A stretch of DNA of 64,000 bases from Loktanella sp. M215 (GTDB taxonomy: Bacteria > Pseudomonadota > Alphaproteobacteria > Rhodobacterales > Rhodobacteraceae): contig NZ_WMEA01000004.1 of the NCBI RefSeq assembly GCF_021735925.1, positions 1 through 64,000 on the forward strand, given 5' to 3'. A program made the position numbers and the translations under genes. How positions within the stretch are numbered: the stretch's first letter is position 1; each line of letters opens with the position of its first letter. The notes beneath the pieces were generated by a model. The model did no database searches. It was not told where the DNA came from and saw only the letters and a program-made list of their open reading frames with translations. This document shows positions 35,093 to 43,848 of this stretch, piece after piece.

Positions 35093-36013
35093 TCAGGCGG
35101 CGGCGCGGTCTTCCTCTGTGGTGGTCTCGGCGTCGGCTGCTGCCAGCACAAAATCCACGGCCTTTTGTGCCTCGGCTGCGGCTTTGAAAATCAGCCCTTT
35201 GTCGGATTTCAGCGCTTCAAGCCAGCCCTCGATGTAGGCTGCGCTTTGGTCAAATTCCGGCTCAACGCCAAGGCGCACGGCCAACAGGCAAGCGCCAATC
35301 TCGGCCACAAGCTCCTCGAACGCATAAGCCGCCTTGTTGCCAAACTTCTTGATCCGGTCCAGCCGCTTTTCCGCGCCAGTCCAGTGCGTGATTTCATGTG
35401 CCAGAACGCCATAGTAGCGGGCGGCATTGGTGAAAGTGCCAACGGGCGGCATGTGAACCTGATCCGTCGCGGGGCGATAGTAAGCGCGGGGGTCTGTGGT
35501 GCTGACAATATCGGCCCCGATGCTGCCGAAAAATGCCTCAAGCGCCGGGTCGGCCTCGGTGCCAAGGTCGCGGGCGGGATCGGGCTGGACATAGTATTCA
35601 GCGGGCAAACCCTCGATCTGATCCGCGTTAAAGACGTTGTTCGCCTTTGCAAAGCCGATCCGGGCCTTGCTTGCGCCTTCGGTGCCGCCGTCGCTCTGTC
35701 CGTCGTCCTTCTGCTCGAAGGTGCCATAGAAAACGCTGCGGGCGCATTTCTCGCCCTTCTTGACGATGCCGCCAAGCTGCTGCGCCTGATTGAATGTCAT
35801 CCAGCGTTCGGACGCATAGCCGCGCTCGGATGCGACAGCCCACAACATCAGGACGTTGATGCCGCGATAGGCTTCGCCATTGTGACGGACGGGCAGGCAA
35901 GCGCCAACCGCGCCACCTGTCCACGGCTTGCGCCAAGGCGGGGTGCCTGCCTCGATCTGTGCGATGATTGTGTCGGTGACATGCTGGCGAATGTCCAAAC
36001 GCTCTTTAGCCAT
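35093..36013 (-). CDS. ardC: ArdC-like antirestriction protein
   Basis: About 306 residues. The N-terminal ssDNA-binding domain contains TPPWRKPWTGG and RGINVLMLWAVASERGY. The C-terminal zincin-like domain contains the metal site LAHEITHWTG with a downstream Glu in FEELVAEIGA. ArdC proteins protect incoming single-stranded plasmid DNA from restriction. ATG 36013 follows AAAGGATCGAGAAA. The upstream 500 bp is a cassette duplicated ahead of the DUF3768/ParB-like operon. The gene points toward oriT, as leading-region genes do. Confidence 0.9.
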   Translation of the reverse strand: MAKERLDIRQHVTDTIIAQIEAGTPPWRKPWTGGAVGACLPVRHNGEAYRGINVLMLWAVASERGYASERWMTFNQAQQLGGIVKKGEKCARSVFYGTFEQKDDGQSDGGTEGASKARIGFAKANNVFNADQIEGLPAEYYVQPDPARDLGTEADPALEAFFGSIGADIVSTTDPRAYYRPATDQVHMPPVGTFTNAARYYGVLAHEITHWTGAEKRLDRIKKFGNKAAYAFEELVAEIGACLLAVRLGVEPEFDQSAAYIEGWLEALKSDKGLIFKAAAEAQKAVDFVLAAADAETTTEEDRAAA

Positions 36014-36022
36014 TTTCTCGAT

Positions 36023-36521
36023 CCTTTGCGGTGGTGCCACGTGTCCGGTCTGGTGCCGAAACTCGGGCGAGGGGTCAGACGAGGAAGCGCTTCAGCGCGC
36101 CCCTCTTCTGAAACCTTGCCTCCCGGCGAGGGCTGGGGGGGAACCGCCGCAATGGGAAAATCAAGCGGACAAGGGGGTGGTGCGGCCCGCAGCCGTAGGC
36201 GAGGACACGGCCCCACAGGACGCGCAGTATTTTACTGTTGCGGTGGGGGACCGGCGGTCCCCGTCTTGTTTTCTTTTTTTCTGAGCGGTGCAGCGGCGTA
36301 TCGCGCTTGCGCGAACCCCGCGCCGCGCCCCAGCGATCGTAACCCGTCAGGGCGCATCGGCACGGACCAGGACGACCATGGCCGAAGGCCCGCACACTGG
36401 CTCGGAGAGACAGGGCGCGGGCTATGCGGACAGGGAGGATGGGCCGGGACGTTGCGGGCGGAAGCCGGTTTGCCGGCTGGAGCCTAGAGCGCGGTGACAC
36501 GCCCAAAGGGCGGGGCAGGGG
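36023..36521 (-). repeat. Leader cassette copy 1, upstream of ardC
   Basis: About 500 bp nearly identical, except for an internal variable segment (about 36155-36235), to 43849-44365. The repeat begins exactly at the ribosome-binding site CCTTTGCGGTGGTGCCA (plus strand) and includes stems such as GGGGACC-GGC-GGTCCCC and GCCC-AAA-GGGC. In the other copy the second stem keeps GCCC/GGGC with a TCA loop. No reading frame is conserved between copies. It is read as a promoter/leader unit for the minus-strand gene, perhaps active on single-stranded DNA. Confidence 0.85.
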
Positions 36522-36523
36522 CT

Positions 36524-36994
36524 ATGTTCATCACGCTTTCAGATTCACGGATCAACGATTTCGTGGTAGAAAACCAAGAACACAGAAAGTGCAGAAAGAG
36601 GCTGTCGATGTTGAAAAAAGACCTCCGAATCCGCATGGATCAATGGATCGGTCAAGCGCGTCTAGCTGGTGGCCTGGATGATGAAACCGACGTTGAAGAA
36701 GCCTTGCAAAGCGCAGCTCTTGCCTTCGGATCGACGGATCTTGTTGCTCGCGCGCAAGGAACAAGAAAGTGGATGGAAACAGGGACGCAGATATTGAGCG
36801 CGTTCATGGTCGCCGCCGCAAACACGCCAACTGGAAGTGCAAGGGCGCTACTGGGCAGTCCCTTTGAGACGCAACGCATCTTTGCGAACCTCGCGAAAAA
36901 TGAGAGCGCCGGGGAGTTGAAGGCGCAACTGCTATGGGCTGCGGGCCTTGACCCAACGGTGTTTGCCGCGGCGTTGGTGGCACTGGCGCTTTAA
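36524..36994 (+). CDS. Hypothetical protein next to leader cassette 1
   Basis: 157 codons from ATG 36524, preceded by CAGGGG at a short distance. It contains MLKKDLRIRMDQWIGQARLA and GLDDETDVEEALQSAALAFG, then a mildly hydrophobic Ala-rich end (TVFAAALVALAL). No family is recognised. It reads away from the cassette, opposite to ardC. A downstream ATG at 36608 is a possible alternative start. Confidence 0.4.
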   Translation: MFITLSDSRINDFVVENQEHRKCRKRLSMLKKDLRIRMDQWIGQARLAGGLDDETDVEEALQSAALAFGSTDLVARAQGTRKWMETGTQILSAFMVAAANTPTGSARALLGSPFETQRIFANLAKNESAGELKAQLLWAAGLDPTVFAAALVALAL

Positions 36995-37189
36995 TTCGTC
37001 GTGGACCGGGCAAGTGGCGCGACCTGAGCCAACGGAACAAAGACGTATGGCGTGGTGCCGGGGGCGCGGTAGCGCCTCGGAGGCATGCGCTGCGCCTCGC
37101 GCGGCCATTTTGCAGCGATGATCCCAGCACGGGCGATAGCGACACAGACCGACTACCATCGGTCAAGATGTTCGCTATATGTTCTGGTC

Positions 37190-37453
37190 ATGTCATATGA
37201 GCCCGTCTCACTTGGTCTCAAGTTCTCGATCAGGATTTGCAACCTGACGGCGCGGGACGTTTTGGTCGTGACCTGCACTGCCTGCCATGCGCAATTCAAT
37301 GTCGCACCCCATCATTTGCACGCCCGGTACCATGAGCTGCGCAAGCTGATCGACGTGGAAAAGGACTTCAAATGCAAGCGATGCGGCGCTGACCATGATC
37401 TGCGGTGGCACATTATGCGGGCGACGGGCCCCAAATATCCAGCCAGCGCCTAA
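37190..37453 (+). CDS. Small zinc-ribbon protein
   Basis: 87 residues from ATG 37190. Two Cys pairs, CTACHAQF and CKRCGADHDL, form a probable zinc ribbon around a helical segment (HARYHELRKLIDVEKDF). This suggests nucleic-acid or protein binding. Similar small proteins are common on plasmids of this group, in my recollection, but without known function. Its end overlaps the convergent next gene by 4 bp. Confidence 0.6.
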   Translation: MSYEPVSLGLKFSIRICNLTARDVLVVTCTACHAQFNVAPHHLHARYHELRKLIDVEKDFKCKRCGADHDLRWHIMRATGPKYPASA

Positions 37454-37641
37454 GCAGTGTCGGGAAACTGCGGATAGGGAAAAGCGGGGCCGTAGGACAC
37501 GCCGTCCTGTTCGAAGTAACCGAGCCAGCCCGCCAACCAGGCGCGGTGGATCTCGGACCTTGCGATGACTCGGCGCAGCCAGCGCGGCGCAGGCTGCCGG
37601 GCATAACCATGCAGATATGCGCGTAGATAAATCGAGGTCAT
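37450..37641 (-). CDS. Small basic/aromatic protein of unknown function
   Basis: 63 residues from ATG 37641 (an alternative ATG lies at 37656): MTSIYLRAYLHGYARQPAPR and EIHRAWLAGWLGYFEQDGV. Rich in Tyr, Trp and Arg. The longer upstream frame is Pro-rich and probably untranslated. It is convergent with the zinc-ribbon gene. Function unknown. Confidence 0.45.
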   Translation of the reverse strand: MTSIYLRAYLHGYARQPAPRWLRRVIARSEIHRAWLAGWLGYFEQDGVSYGPAFPYPQFPDTA

Positions 37642-37708
37642 GGCGTCTGGTTCCATCGGATCAGAAAAGGGGTGGGGCCTGACGCAAGGGACGGCCCAGC
37701 CTGTTCGG

Positions 37709-38221
37709 TCACTTGCGGCGCGACACAACGCCGTCCGGTGTGAAGCCGTCAAAGGTGGCCTCGGTTTCTCGGGACATGCGGCCGCCGTCGGCTGACACGA
37801 CAATCTTGGTGTCGGGGGTGAACCGGAAAATCTCGCCGGTTCCTTCAAGGTGGGTCTTTTGAAAGTCCCTCTCGACCACAACGCTACCGTCCGCATCGAC
37901 GCGGATCATAGCACCATCGACTTTTATCTGAATCTGATGCTCGTCAATAATGACGCCTGACCAGCCCAGCTCGCGGTCGCGCCTGAACACGATCTTATCG
38001 GAGTGAATCTTGATTTGAACGTCGGCGCCGTCGTCGTCTGCGGCACGCATGACGACGACGGCCTCCTGATCCTCGGGCTTCGCCAGCAGGCGGGCAAATG
38101 CCTCCTTCGGACGCCAGAAGAAGGGTGCATCCCGCTTGGTCTGGTTCTTGTTCTTATGAAAGGCAATCAAAAGTTCGGCGGACTGCCAGACAGCTTGAAC
38201 GGACGTGGCAACAAGGGACAT
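37709..38221 (-). CDS. Hypothetical plasmid protein
   Basis: 170 residues, soluble, beta-rich: VVVMRAADDDGADVQIKIHS, WSGVIIDEHQIQIKVDGAMI and RFTPDTKIVVSADGG. Alternating hydrophobic strands suggest a beta-barrel or spike-like repeat fold. No known family is recognised and no function is proposed. Upstream (38222-38450) there is only a short AT-rich intergenic stretch. Confidence 0.55.
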   Translation of the reverse strand: MSLVATSVQAVWQSAELLIAFHKNKNQTKRDAPFFWRPKEAFARLLAKPEDQEAVVVMRAADDDGADVQIKIHSDKIVFRRDRELGWSGVIIDEHQIQIKVDGAMIRVDADGSVVVERDFQKTHLEGTGEIFRFTPDTKIVVSADGGRMSRETEATFDGFTPDGVVSRRK

Positions 38222-38450
38222 GAGCGCGGCCTTTTGGCTGAATTACCGTAGGTTGAATCTAGCACAAGGCCTGATTTTACTCAACAAAATGTGGGTTCTA
38301 AGGCGATTAAACGCCTTAGATCGTGGCCTGTTTTGGCCTTATCCGGTGACGTGTTTCACGCAAAATCCGGTCAGAATATTCGTGCCGCTTTCTGCAGAAT
38401 TGGCGACGGGCAAATGGTGACATTTGCTTGCTAAGGACGGCGTGCTGCCC

Positions 38451-38906
38451 TCAGTCATCATCCAGTTCGACGGTGCCGGTCTCTTCGTATTCTGCGATCA
38501 GAAAGCGGACACCAAGATTGTCGTTCGGACAAATGGCATACAGCTTCCGCCAGATGGCCACCGCTTCGTCGAGTGATCCATCCCGCGGGTCCGCAACCAG
38601 TGCCAGGGAAAGGGATTGAAGGGCTCTCATGTAGGGGCGTGTCGCCATTTGTCCCCAGAAGCGGAAATCGTCATTGGGAGCGGCAAGAACTTCTTTATAG
38701 AACACCTTGTCGCCGATGCGGGCACCTTCCCGCAAAAGTGCGATCTTCTCGGCGTTGGTCCGAACGGTCCGTGACAGGATGACATAGCTGTCAATCGCAT
38801 CGGGCTGACGGTTCAAAACCTCACGGGCGCATTGCGCCGCATTCAGGTGGTCGCCCTGTTCGATAAATTCCCATCCGTCGTTTTCGACGTCTTCCCAGTC
38901 TTTCAT
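38451..38906 (-). CDS. TPR-like hypothetical protein
   Basis: 151 residues from ATG 38906, preceded by CAGGAG. Helical pairs with TPR-like spacing: WEFIEQGDHLNAAQCAREVL, AIDSYVILSRTVRTNAEKIA, SLDEAVAIWRKLYAICPNDN and LGVRFLIAEYE. The C-terminus is acidic (ELDDD). Probably a protein-interaction module. The target is unknown. The IS110 copy has inserted just upstream of it. Confidence 0.6.
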   Translation of the reverse strand: MKDWEDVENDGWEFIEQGDHLNAAQCAREVLNRQPDAIDSYVILSRTVRTNAEKIALLREGARIGDKVFYKEVLAAPNDDFRFWGQMATRPYMRALQSLSLALVADPRDGSLDEAVAIWRKLYAICPNDNLGVRFLIAEYEETGTVELDDD

Positions 38907-39061
38907 CGACTGTACTCCTGTTGAATGGTGGGTTGACCCTGGCACAACCTTTTCAGTCAGCCTTCCGGTTTGTTCTGAGCAATATAAAAAAATACCATGC
39001 TGGACGGCGTTGCACGTGGCTGCTGCAATGCCGGAGTTCTTCGAACAGAGGAGATTCCAGC

Positions 39062-40156
39062 ATGGTCAAGAAAGCAACGCGCCTCGCCCGCTTCGCGGAA
39101 GCCGTCGAGGATCAACCTGTCGTCGTCGGTCTCGACGTTCACAAAAAGACCTATTCCGTCGCCCTGTTCTCGTCGCAAGACGGTCAGGTCGAGAGCTATA
39201 CCTGTCCAGCCGGAGAGGCGGCGCTCGCCGCGCAGCTTTCGGGCCTGGGCTGCTCCATCGAGCATATCGTCTATGAGACCGGGCCAACCGGCTTCGCCTT
39301 GGCCCGCACATTGATGGCCGCAGGATTTAAGGTATCGGTGATCGCCGCCTCGCGCATCCCGCGCGGCTACGCAGCGGCGGCGAAGAACGATCGGCTGGAT
39401 GCGGTGAAGCTGGCGACCTACTTCGCGCGGGGATTGCTGCATTCCGTCGCCATTCCAACCGTCGAACAGGAAGGCTACCGGGCGCTCGTGCGGCGGCGGA
39501 AGCGTGTCGCGGAGAGCCGGGGCAAGATCAAGCAGAAGATCAAGGGCTTCCTGCTCGCGTCCGGCATCGGCGAACCGCAGAGTATCCAGAAGTGGTCTCT
39601 GGCCGCTTCGGCAGACCTGTCGGCATTGGATATGCCGCCGGAACATCGCATGTCGCTGGCCTCGATGGTGCGTGAGTACCTTTTCTTGCTTTCCGAAGAC
39701 AAGATGCTGCGCGCCGAGATCAGGACGGCAACGAAACGGATGCACGCAGAGCGGTTCGCGCACCTGACATCTGTCGTCGGGGTGGGCGAGACCGCCGCAT
39801 CGAACTTCTTGGCCGAGCTGTTCTCTCCCGAACGGTTCAACCGCCCCGAGGAAGTGACCTCCTATCTCGGTCTCGCACCTGTGGTCAGCCAGAGTGGTGG
39901 CAGTCAAGCCCGCGCCAGGATCAGACCCGTGGGTCAGAAACGCTTACGCGGCATCCTCATCGAAGCCGCATGGCAATGGACGTGGCGAGACCCCGAAGCG
40001 AAGGAACTCTACAATCGACATTTTGCGAAGCATGGGATCGGGCAGAAGGCCATCGTGGCCGTCGCCCGCAAGCTCGCGATCAAGCTTTGGCGCATGGCGG
40101 TAGAGATACCGCCCGTGTCAATGGAGGGTGCCGCGCGCGGGGCCTGGTCGGGATAA
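39062..40156 (+). CDS. IS110-family transposase
   Basis: 364 residues. The N-terminal DEDD RuvC-like domain shows VVGLDVHKKTYSVALF, EHIVYETGPTGFALA and AAKNDRLDAVKLA. The C-terminal Tnp20 part shows VVGVGETAASNFLAELF, the catalytic-Ser-containing VVSQSGGSQARARIRPVGQK and RLRGILIEAAWQW. ATG 39062 follows GAGGAGATTCCAGC. The element ends are not clear by eye. The ~115 bp before the gene (38946-39061) is where IS110-group elements encode their bridge RNA. Confidence 0.92.
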   Translation: MVKKATRLARFAEAVEDQPVVVGLDVHKKTYSVALFSSQDGQVESYTCPAGEAALAAQLSGLGCSIEHIVYETGPTGFALARTLMAAGFKVSVIAASRIPRGYAAAAKNDRLDAVKLATYFARGLLHSVAIPTVEQEGYRALVRRRKRVAESRGKIKQKIKGFLLASGIGEPQSIQKWSLAASADLSALDMPPEHRMSLASMVREYLFLLSEDKMLRAEIRTATKRMHAERFAHLTSVVGVGETAASNFLAELFSPERFNRPEEVTSYLGLAPVVSQSGGSQARARIRPVGQKRLRGILIEAAWQWTWRDPEAKELYNRHFAKHGIGQKAIVAVARKLAIKLWRMAVEIPPVSMEGAARGAWSG

Positions 40157-40367
40157 CCGACAGTAAAAAAGGGCGGCACCCTCATCTACCGGCGCGTACC
40201 GAAAGCGGTACTTGGTGATCCTGCATCTTGACAGGCACGAATAAGAAAAGGCTTACGCGAGCCGGTCATAGCTCTGGCATGGCCTCAATTCTGTGGCGTG
40301 ACACGCACGCAGGATGGGTTTTTGCGGCTATAGGCAAGGTCGGCAGTGCGGACAAAGTGACACTTCG

Positions 40368-40631
40368 CTACTGATCAATTTCACCATTTGAAATCCGAAA
40401 TTCGACCTTGGAGGCAGCAAGGCGTTCAACAATACTTCTAAAGTAGTCGGCACCATATTTCTCAGTGAACAGAGCTACAAAGAAACTATAGTCGTCATCT
40501 GTTCCGAGTTTGCCTGAACGTGAGGCATAACAAATTTGGTTTGCCAATGCATAAATCTTATCACCATCGCTTCCAGCAATCTTGAGGTATTCCTTCAAGG
40601 CACGGCGAAACTGGTCTCTTGCTCCCGTCAC
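40368..40631 (-). CDS. Small unknown protein, second of an AT-rich gene pair
   Basis: 87 residues starting at GTG 40631, overlapping the stop of the upstream gene (GTGA). Contains DQFRRALKEYLKIAGSDGDK and YSFFVALFTEKYGADYFRSI, mostly helical. Base composition is visibly more AT-rich than the surrounding plasmid, suggesting separate origin. No family is recognised. Confidence 0.5.
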   Translation of the reverse strand: MTGARDQFRRALKEYLKIAGSDGDKIYALANQICYASRSGKLGTDDDYSFFVALFTEKYGADYFRSIVERLAASKVEFRISNGEIDQ

Positions 40632-40831
40632 ACCGTAAAAAGCGTGATGAGGCCTTTTAAATATCCTAACGGTTTATCTGAGGCCTTAACCTGTTCATCT
40701 AAATAAAGTACGAGAAATTGGGCAAGGCTAACAAGCTCAGTCTCAGCAACTTCAGTCAGTTCATGATGTTCGGAGACTTCATCTATGCACCTTTGCAATT
40801 GATGTCTCAGAGGTCGTCCATAATCGCTCAT
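40628..40831 (-). CDS. Small unknown protein, first of an AT-rich gene pair
   Basis: 67 residues: MSDYGRPLRHQLQRCIDEVS and ELVSLAQFLVLYLDEQVKAS, amphipathic helical. Coupled to the following gene by a 4-bp overlap. A toxin-antitoxin or immunity-type pair would fit the layout but no motif supports it. Confidence 0.5.
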   Translation of the reverse strand: MSDYGRPLRHQLQRCIDEVSEHHELTEVAETELVSLAQFLVLYLDEQVKASDKPLGYLKGLITLFTV

Positions 40832-41138
40832 CGTTAGTTAAGTCCGTTCGAGGTGACGGTATTGCCATGTGAAACCATCCATCTAGCAAGCATCATATGA
40901 CAGCTCAAAGACTGGGGCATTTGTCATGACACATTGGGGCTTCAAGCCGCCATTGGGGGCTGGGTTGAGCACTCGCAGCATTGCCAGCTGCACTTGACAG
41001 TTGTCCACATAAGAAAGGCCCCGCACGGTGCAGGGCCTAGTCGCCCCTCATGTCTGAGGGACGGGGAAATTAGCATGAGAGTGGCAGGAGTTGTGGATCA
41101 GTTCAACTGCTATCAACGGTCTTGAACCGGCCACGGCT
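40832..41138. other. Intergenic stretch with terminator, no gene
   Basis: The only clear feature is the hairpin at 41016-41038. No recognisable gene. Confidence 0.5.
41016..41038 (-). terminator. Terminator-like hairpin for the ParB-like operon
   Basis: Arms AGGCCC (41016-41021) and GGGCCT (41033-41038) with inner GCAC/GTGC pairing. On the minus strand it is followed by TTTCTTAT, so it likely ends the minus-strand operon that finishes at 41139. Confidence 0.65.
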
Positions 41139-41456
41139 CTACGGAAAATCTGGGTTCAGGACGGCGTAGCTGTCTGCCACGCGGCGCAATGCTTCGTCGC
41201 CCTTCATGTCGTCCAGCATCATCAAAAGGCTATCTTTCGCCTCCTTCAGGGTGACTGCCTTTCCGAACCGGCACACTTGGTCGAACGTGCTGATCGACCG
41301 GCCAGTGCGGGGATGGTCGGCGTTGTAGCCTCCGCGAGTCTGGTAAAGCGCCACGGCGACGGTTGGCTGACCGGCGCGGGCAAAGGTGACGATGTGGCCC
41401 TTGCGAGTGACGGGCGGGCCGTTCCCCATGGCGACGGCGTAGGTCTTGAGTGACAT
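41139..41456 (-). CDS. Hypothetical leading-region protein
   Basis: 105 residues: MSLKTYAVAMGNGPPVTRKG, VALYQTRGGYNADHPRTGRS and LKEAKDSLLMMLDDMKGDE. Small, soluble, last gene after the ParB-like protein (57 bp gap) and before a terminator. No known family is recognised. Co-transcription with the ParB-like gene is likely. Confidence 0.6.
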   Translation of the reverse strand: MSLKTYAVAMGNGPPVTRKGHIVTFARAGQPTVAVALYQTRGGYNADHPRTGRSISTFDQVCRFGKAVTLKEAKDSLLMMLDDMKGDEALRRVADSYAVLNPDFP

Positions 41457-41513
41457 GATCTGTCTCCGGTCGGGATGGGTGGGGCAGGGCGCGTGTCCGC
41501 CCTGCGGCTTTGG

Positions 41514-43361
41514 TCAGGCCATACCTTCGGGAAGCCATGCGTTGATCCGGTCGATCTGATCTTTCGACAGGCCAAGGGCTGTGCGTGTCGCCGGGTCCGC
41601 AAACAGGCTTTCCAGCTTTGCGGCCTTCTCTCCCTTCTTCAATTTCTCGAACGTGGTCACGGTGGGGTGGTCTGCGACCAGTCCCAGAAGGTCGCTCCAC
41701 AGGTCATTGAGGTAAGCGCCGTTCACGCGACCAAAGAAGTTCTCGGCGGTCGGTGTGAAGGTGTCGCGGGTGCGCTTGGCTGTCAGCTTGTCGATCATCG
41801 CGCCGAGGTCAGGGCTGCTGATGGTCAGGTGCGCGACCAGATAACGGTTCAACAGGTCCATGATCCTTGCATCGCCCCGCTTGCGAAACTTGGCAAATTC
41901 GGCGGCATGATCGCGGTTGAACGGGCTGCGGTCGTCGGTGTCAGAAACGGTCAGGCGCTTGTCCAGCACATAGCCGGTTTCCGTGGTCGGGACGTTTGGC
42001 ACGTCGTCCGTGCGGACGCCGTAAGCGCGGTCGTATCCCATCTTCCCGCAAAGCTGGAAGGCCAGAAGATGCAGGGCCAGTTTGGGGTCGTCCAGCATCG
42101 CGTTCTGCCGTGCGCCTGTGCCGATCCGCTCCAGATCGCCGCGCAAAGTGTCAGAGATAGGCGACTTCGGCGCGGCCTCGGTCGTGGCATGGCGCGACGG
42201 CTGCAAGATACCTGCCTCAATCGCTGCGGCCTTGTCCTCGGCCCGGATGAAACCCGCCCCGACCTTCACGCTGCCGTCGTTGGTGACATAGATCACGACA
42301 CCGCTTGTGGCCAGCTGCTCGTCGGTAAAGTCGCCGTCCCTCTTGGTTTGCAAGGCGTCCAGCTCAGTTGTGCCTTCCTCGTCCAGTGCATCGCCGTTCG
42401 CTAGTTCCACAAGTGCGTCATAACGCTCGGCCTCGGCCTCGGTCAGTTCGCCTTCGACGGGATAGACCTTGCCGAATTTGCGGTCCTGATCGAATTGATA
42501 GCTGATGTAACCATCAGTGATTGCCTCGGCCCATTTCCAGCCATACGCGGCGGAGTAGTCGGCTGCGGTCTGGGTCAGCTTGGCGGCGAAAACCTCGTCC
42601 AGAATGGCGGGGTCGTCAAAGGTCGTCACGTCAGCAAACAGGTCGCCACCCATGCGACCTCCTGCGGCGCTGTAGTCTGCCTCTCCGACAAACACGGCGC
42701 GGCGGTCGGTGCCTTTGACGCTGCCGGGTTTCAGGCGGGTCTTGATGGTGTAGTCGTTTAACCCGCCGTAGCCTTTGGCGATTTGCTCGATGTGAAGGGC
42801 CAACACCTCCAAGGTAAGAGCCTCGTCGTCGCTGATCGTGAACGCGGCTGCTTGGGACAGGCTCACGCTGCCGTCCCGCAAAGCGTCCAGCACCGGGGCG
42901 GGCAGATTGGACAGGGCCAGGCGGCGGTAAACGTGCTTCTCGGTCACGCCATAAGCGACGGCAATATCTGCGACCTTCACGCCGCGCTTCTCCATCGCGC
43001 CAAAGTCGCGGATTTCGTCTGCGGGGTGCAGATCCTCGCGCTGCGCGTTCTCGCTCGTCGCCCAAAACACGGCGGTCGCCTGATCGGGGGCCATACGGAC
43101 GGTCACGATCTGAAACCGGGGGTCGTCCTGCAACAGCGCCAAGGCGCGGTAACGGCGTCCACCCGCCACGATCCCGACCTTGCCAGTAGCATCGCGCAGG
43201 CCTGCCGGGCTTTGAATGAGGCCATGCTCTTGAATATTCGCGGCAAGTTCGACGATGGCATCGTCGTTCAGGATGGTGCGGGGGTTGATGTCGGAGAGGT
43301 AGAGGTCAGAGAACGGAATTTGCTCGTCGGTCGCTGTGGTGATCTGGGTCTGGTTGGTCAT
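41514..43361 (-). CDS. Large ParB-like nuclease-domain protein
   Basis: 615 residues from ATG 43361 (AAGGA upstream). N-terminal ParB/sulfiredoxin-type domain: LYLSDINPRTILNDDAIVEL and KVGIVAGGRRYRALALLQDD, then the HTH VKVADIAVAYGVTEKHVYRR. The remaining ~400 residues are specific to plasmid-borne versions of this family. It is distinct from RepB. Such proteins are typical leading-region or establishment genes rather than dedicated partition factors. It follows the DUF3768 gene and leader cassette 2, and reads toward oriT. Confidence 0.85.
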   Translation of the reverse strand: MTNQTQITTATDEQIPFSDLYLSDINPRTILNDDAIVELAANIQEHGLIQSPAGLRDATGKVGIVAGGRRYRALALLQDDPRFQIVTVRMAPDQATAVFWATSENAQREDLHPADEIRDFGAMEKRGVKVADIAVAYGVTEKHVYRRLALSNLPAPVLDALRDGSVSLSQAAAFTISDDEALTLEVLALHIEQIAKGYGGLNDYTIKTRLKPGSVKGTDRRAVFVGEADYSAAGGRMGGDLFADVTTFDDPAILDEVFAAKLTQTAADYSAAYGWKWAEAITDGYISYQFDQDRKFGKVYPVEGELTEAEAERYDALVELANGDALDEEGTTELDALQTKRDGDFTDEQLATSGVVIYVTNDGSVKVGAGFIRAEDKAAAIEAGILQPSRHATTEAAPKSPISDTLRGDLERIGTGARQNAMLDDPKLALHLLAFQLCGKMGYDRAYGVRTDDVPNVPTTETGYVLDKRLTVSDTDDRSPFNRDHAAEFAKFRKRGDARIMDLLNRYLVAHLTISSPDLGAMIDKLTAKRTRDTFTPTAENFFGRVNGAYLNDLWSDLLGLVADHPTVTTFEKLKKGEKAAKLESLFADPATRTALGLSKDQIDRINAWLPEGMA

Positions 43362-43467
43362 GGGTTCGATCCTTGATGTGTCTGTAGGGAAGGGGAGGGG
43401 GGTGCCGCACCCGGTGGGCGCGGCGGGCCGCGCAGGCGGCTCTAGTATTCGTGGCGCTGCATGACGG

Positions 43468-43839
43468 TCAGGACGCGGCGGGTCGTAGCGGTGTCCTCGG
43501 GGGGGCAGCACTGCCGAACGTGTACTCGGTGTCGTAGAGGTCGATCTTCCAGAACAGCTTGACCGTCTCACCCGCTTCGATTGCCTCGAAAGCGCCAAAG
43601 GTGTGATCCCCATAAGGGTCGTTGTCCTCGGTGAAGGTGTCGAACGTCTGCACGGCCCGCATGATCTGCACCTGTGCCCCTGCGGACAGGCTTGCCACGG
43701 CGCGCGTTACGATGATCTGGCCGGGAACGCTGACGTCTGCGCCCCATGTCTTGCGGAAACGGTCGTTCTGCTCTGCGATCTTCGCGGCACGGTCAATCTC
43801 GGCCTGCTCATCTGCCGACAGGGTGGTTTGGTCGTTCAT
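43468..43839 (-). CDS. DUF3768 protein, C-terminus frameshifted
   Basis: From ATG 43839: MNDQTTLSADEQAEIDRAAK, EQNDRFRKTWGADVSVPGQI, FTEDNDPYGDHTFGAFE and KLFWKIDLYDTEYTFGS, all typical of DUF3768. After GSAAPP the frame follows a C7 run into a non-family tail. With one more C the sequence continues EDTATTRRVLTVMQRHEY to a stop at 43441, which is the family's normal ending. So there is a homopolymer frameshift, real or a sequencing error. Function unknown. First gene after leader cassette 2. Confidence 0.8.
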   Translation of the reverse strand: MNDQTTLSADEQAEIDRAAKIAEQNDRFRKTWGADVSVPGQIIVTRAVASLSAGAQVQIMRAVQTFDTFTEDNDPYGDHTFGAFEAIEAGETVKLFWKIDLYDTEYTFGSAAPPRTPLRPAAS

Positions 43840-43848
43840 GGTCTTGGT

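Noticed and set aside
41514..43361. Second partition ParB protein pairing with the ParA-like gene at 28279
   Set aside because: It is 12 kb away, sits in a leader-driven operon and has the large plasmid-specific C-terminal part. A leading-region nuclease/ParB-like role fits better.
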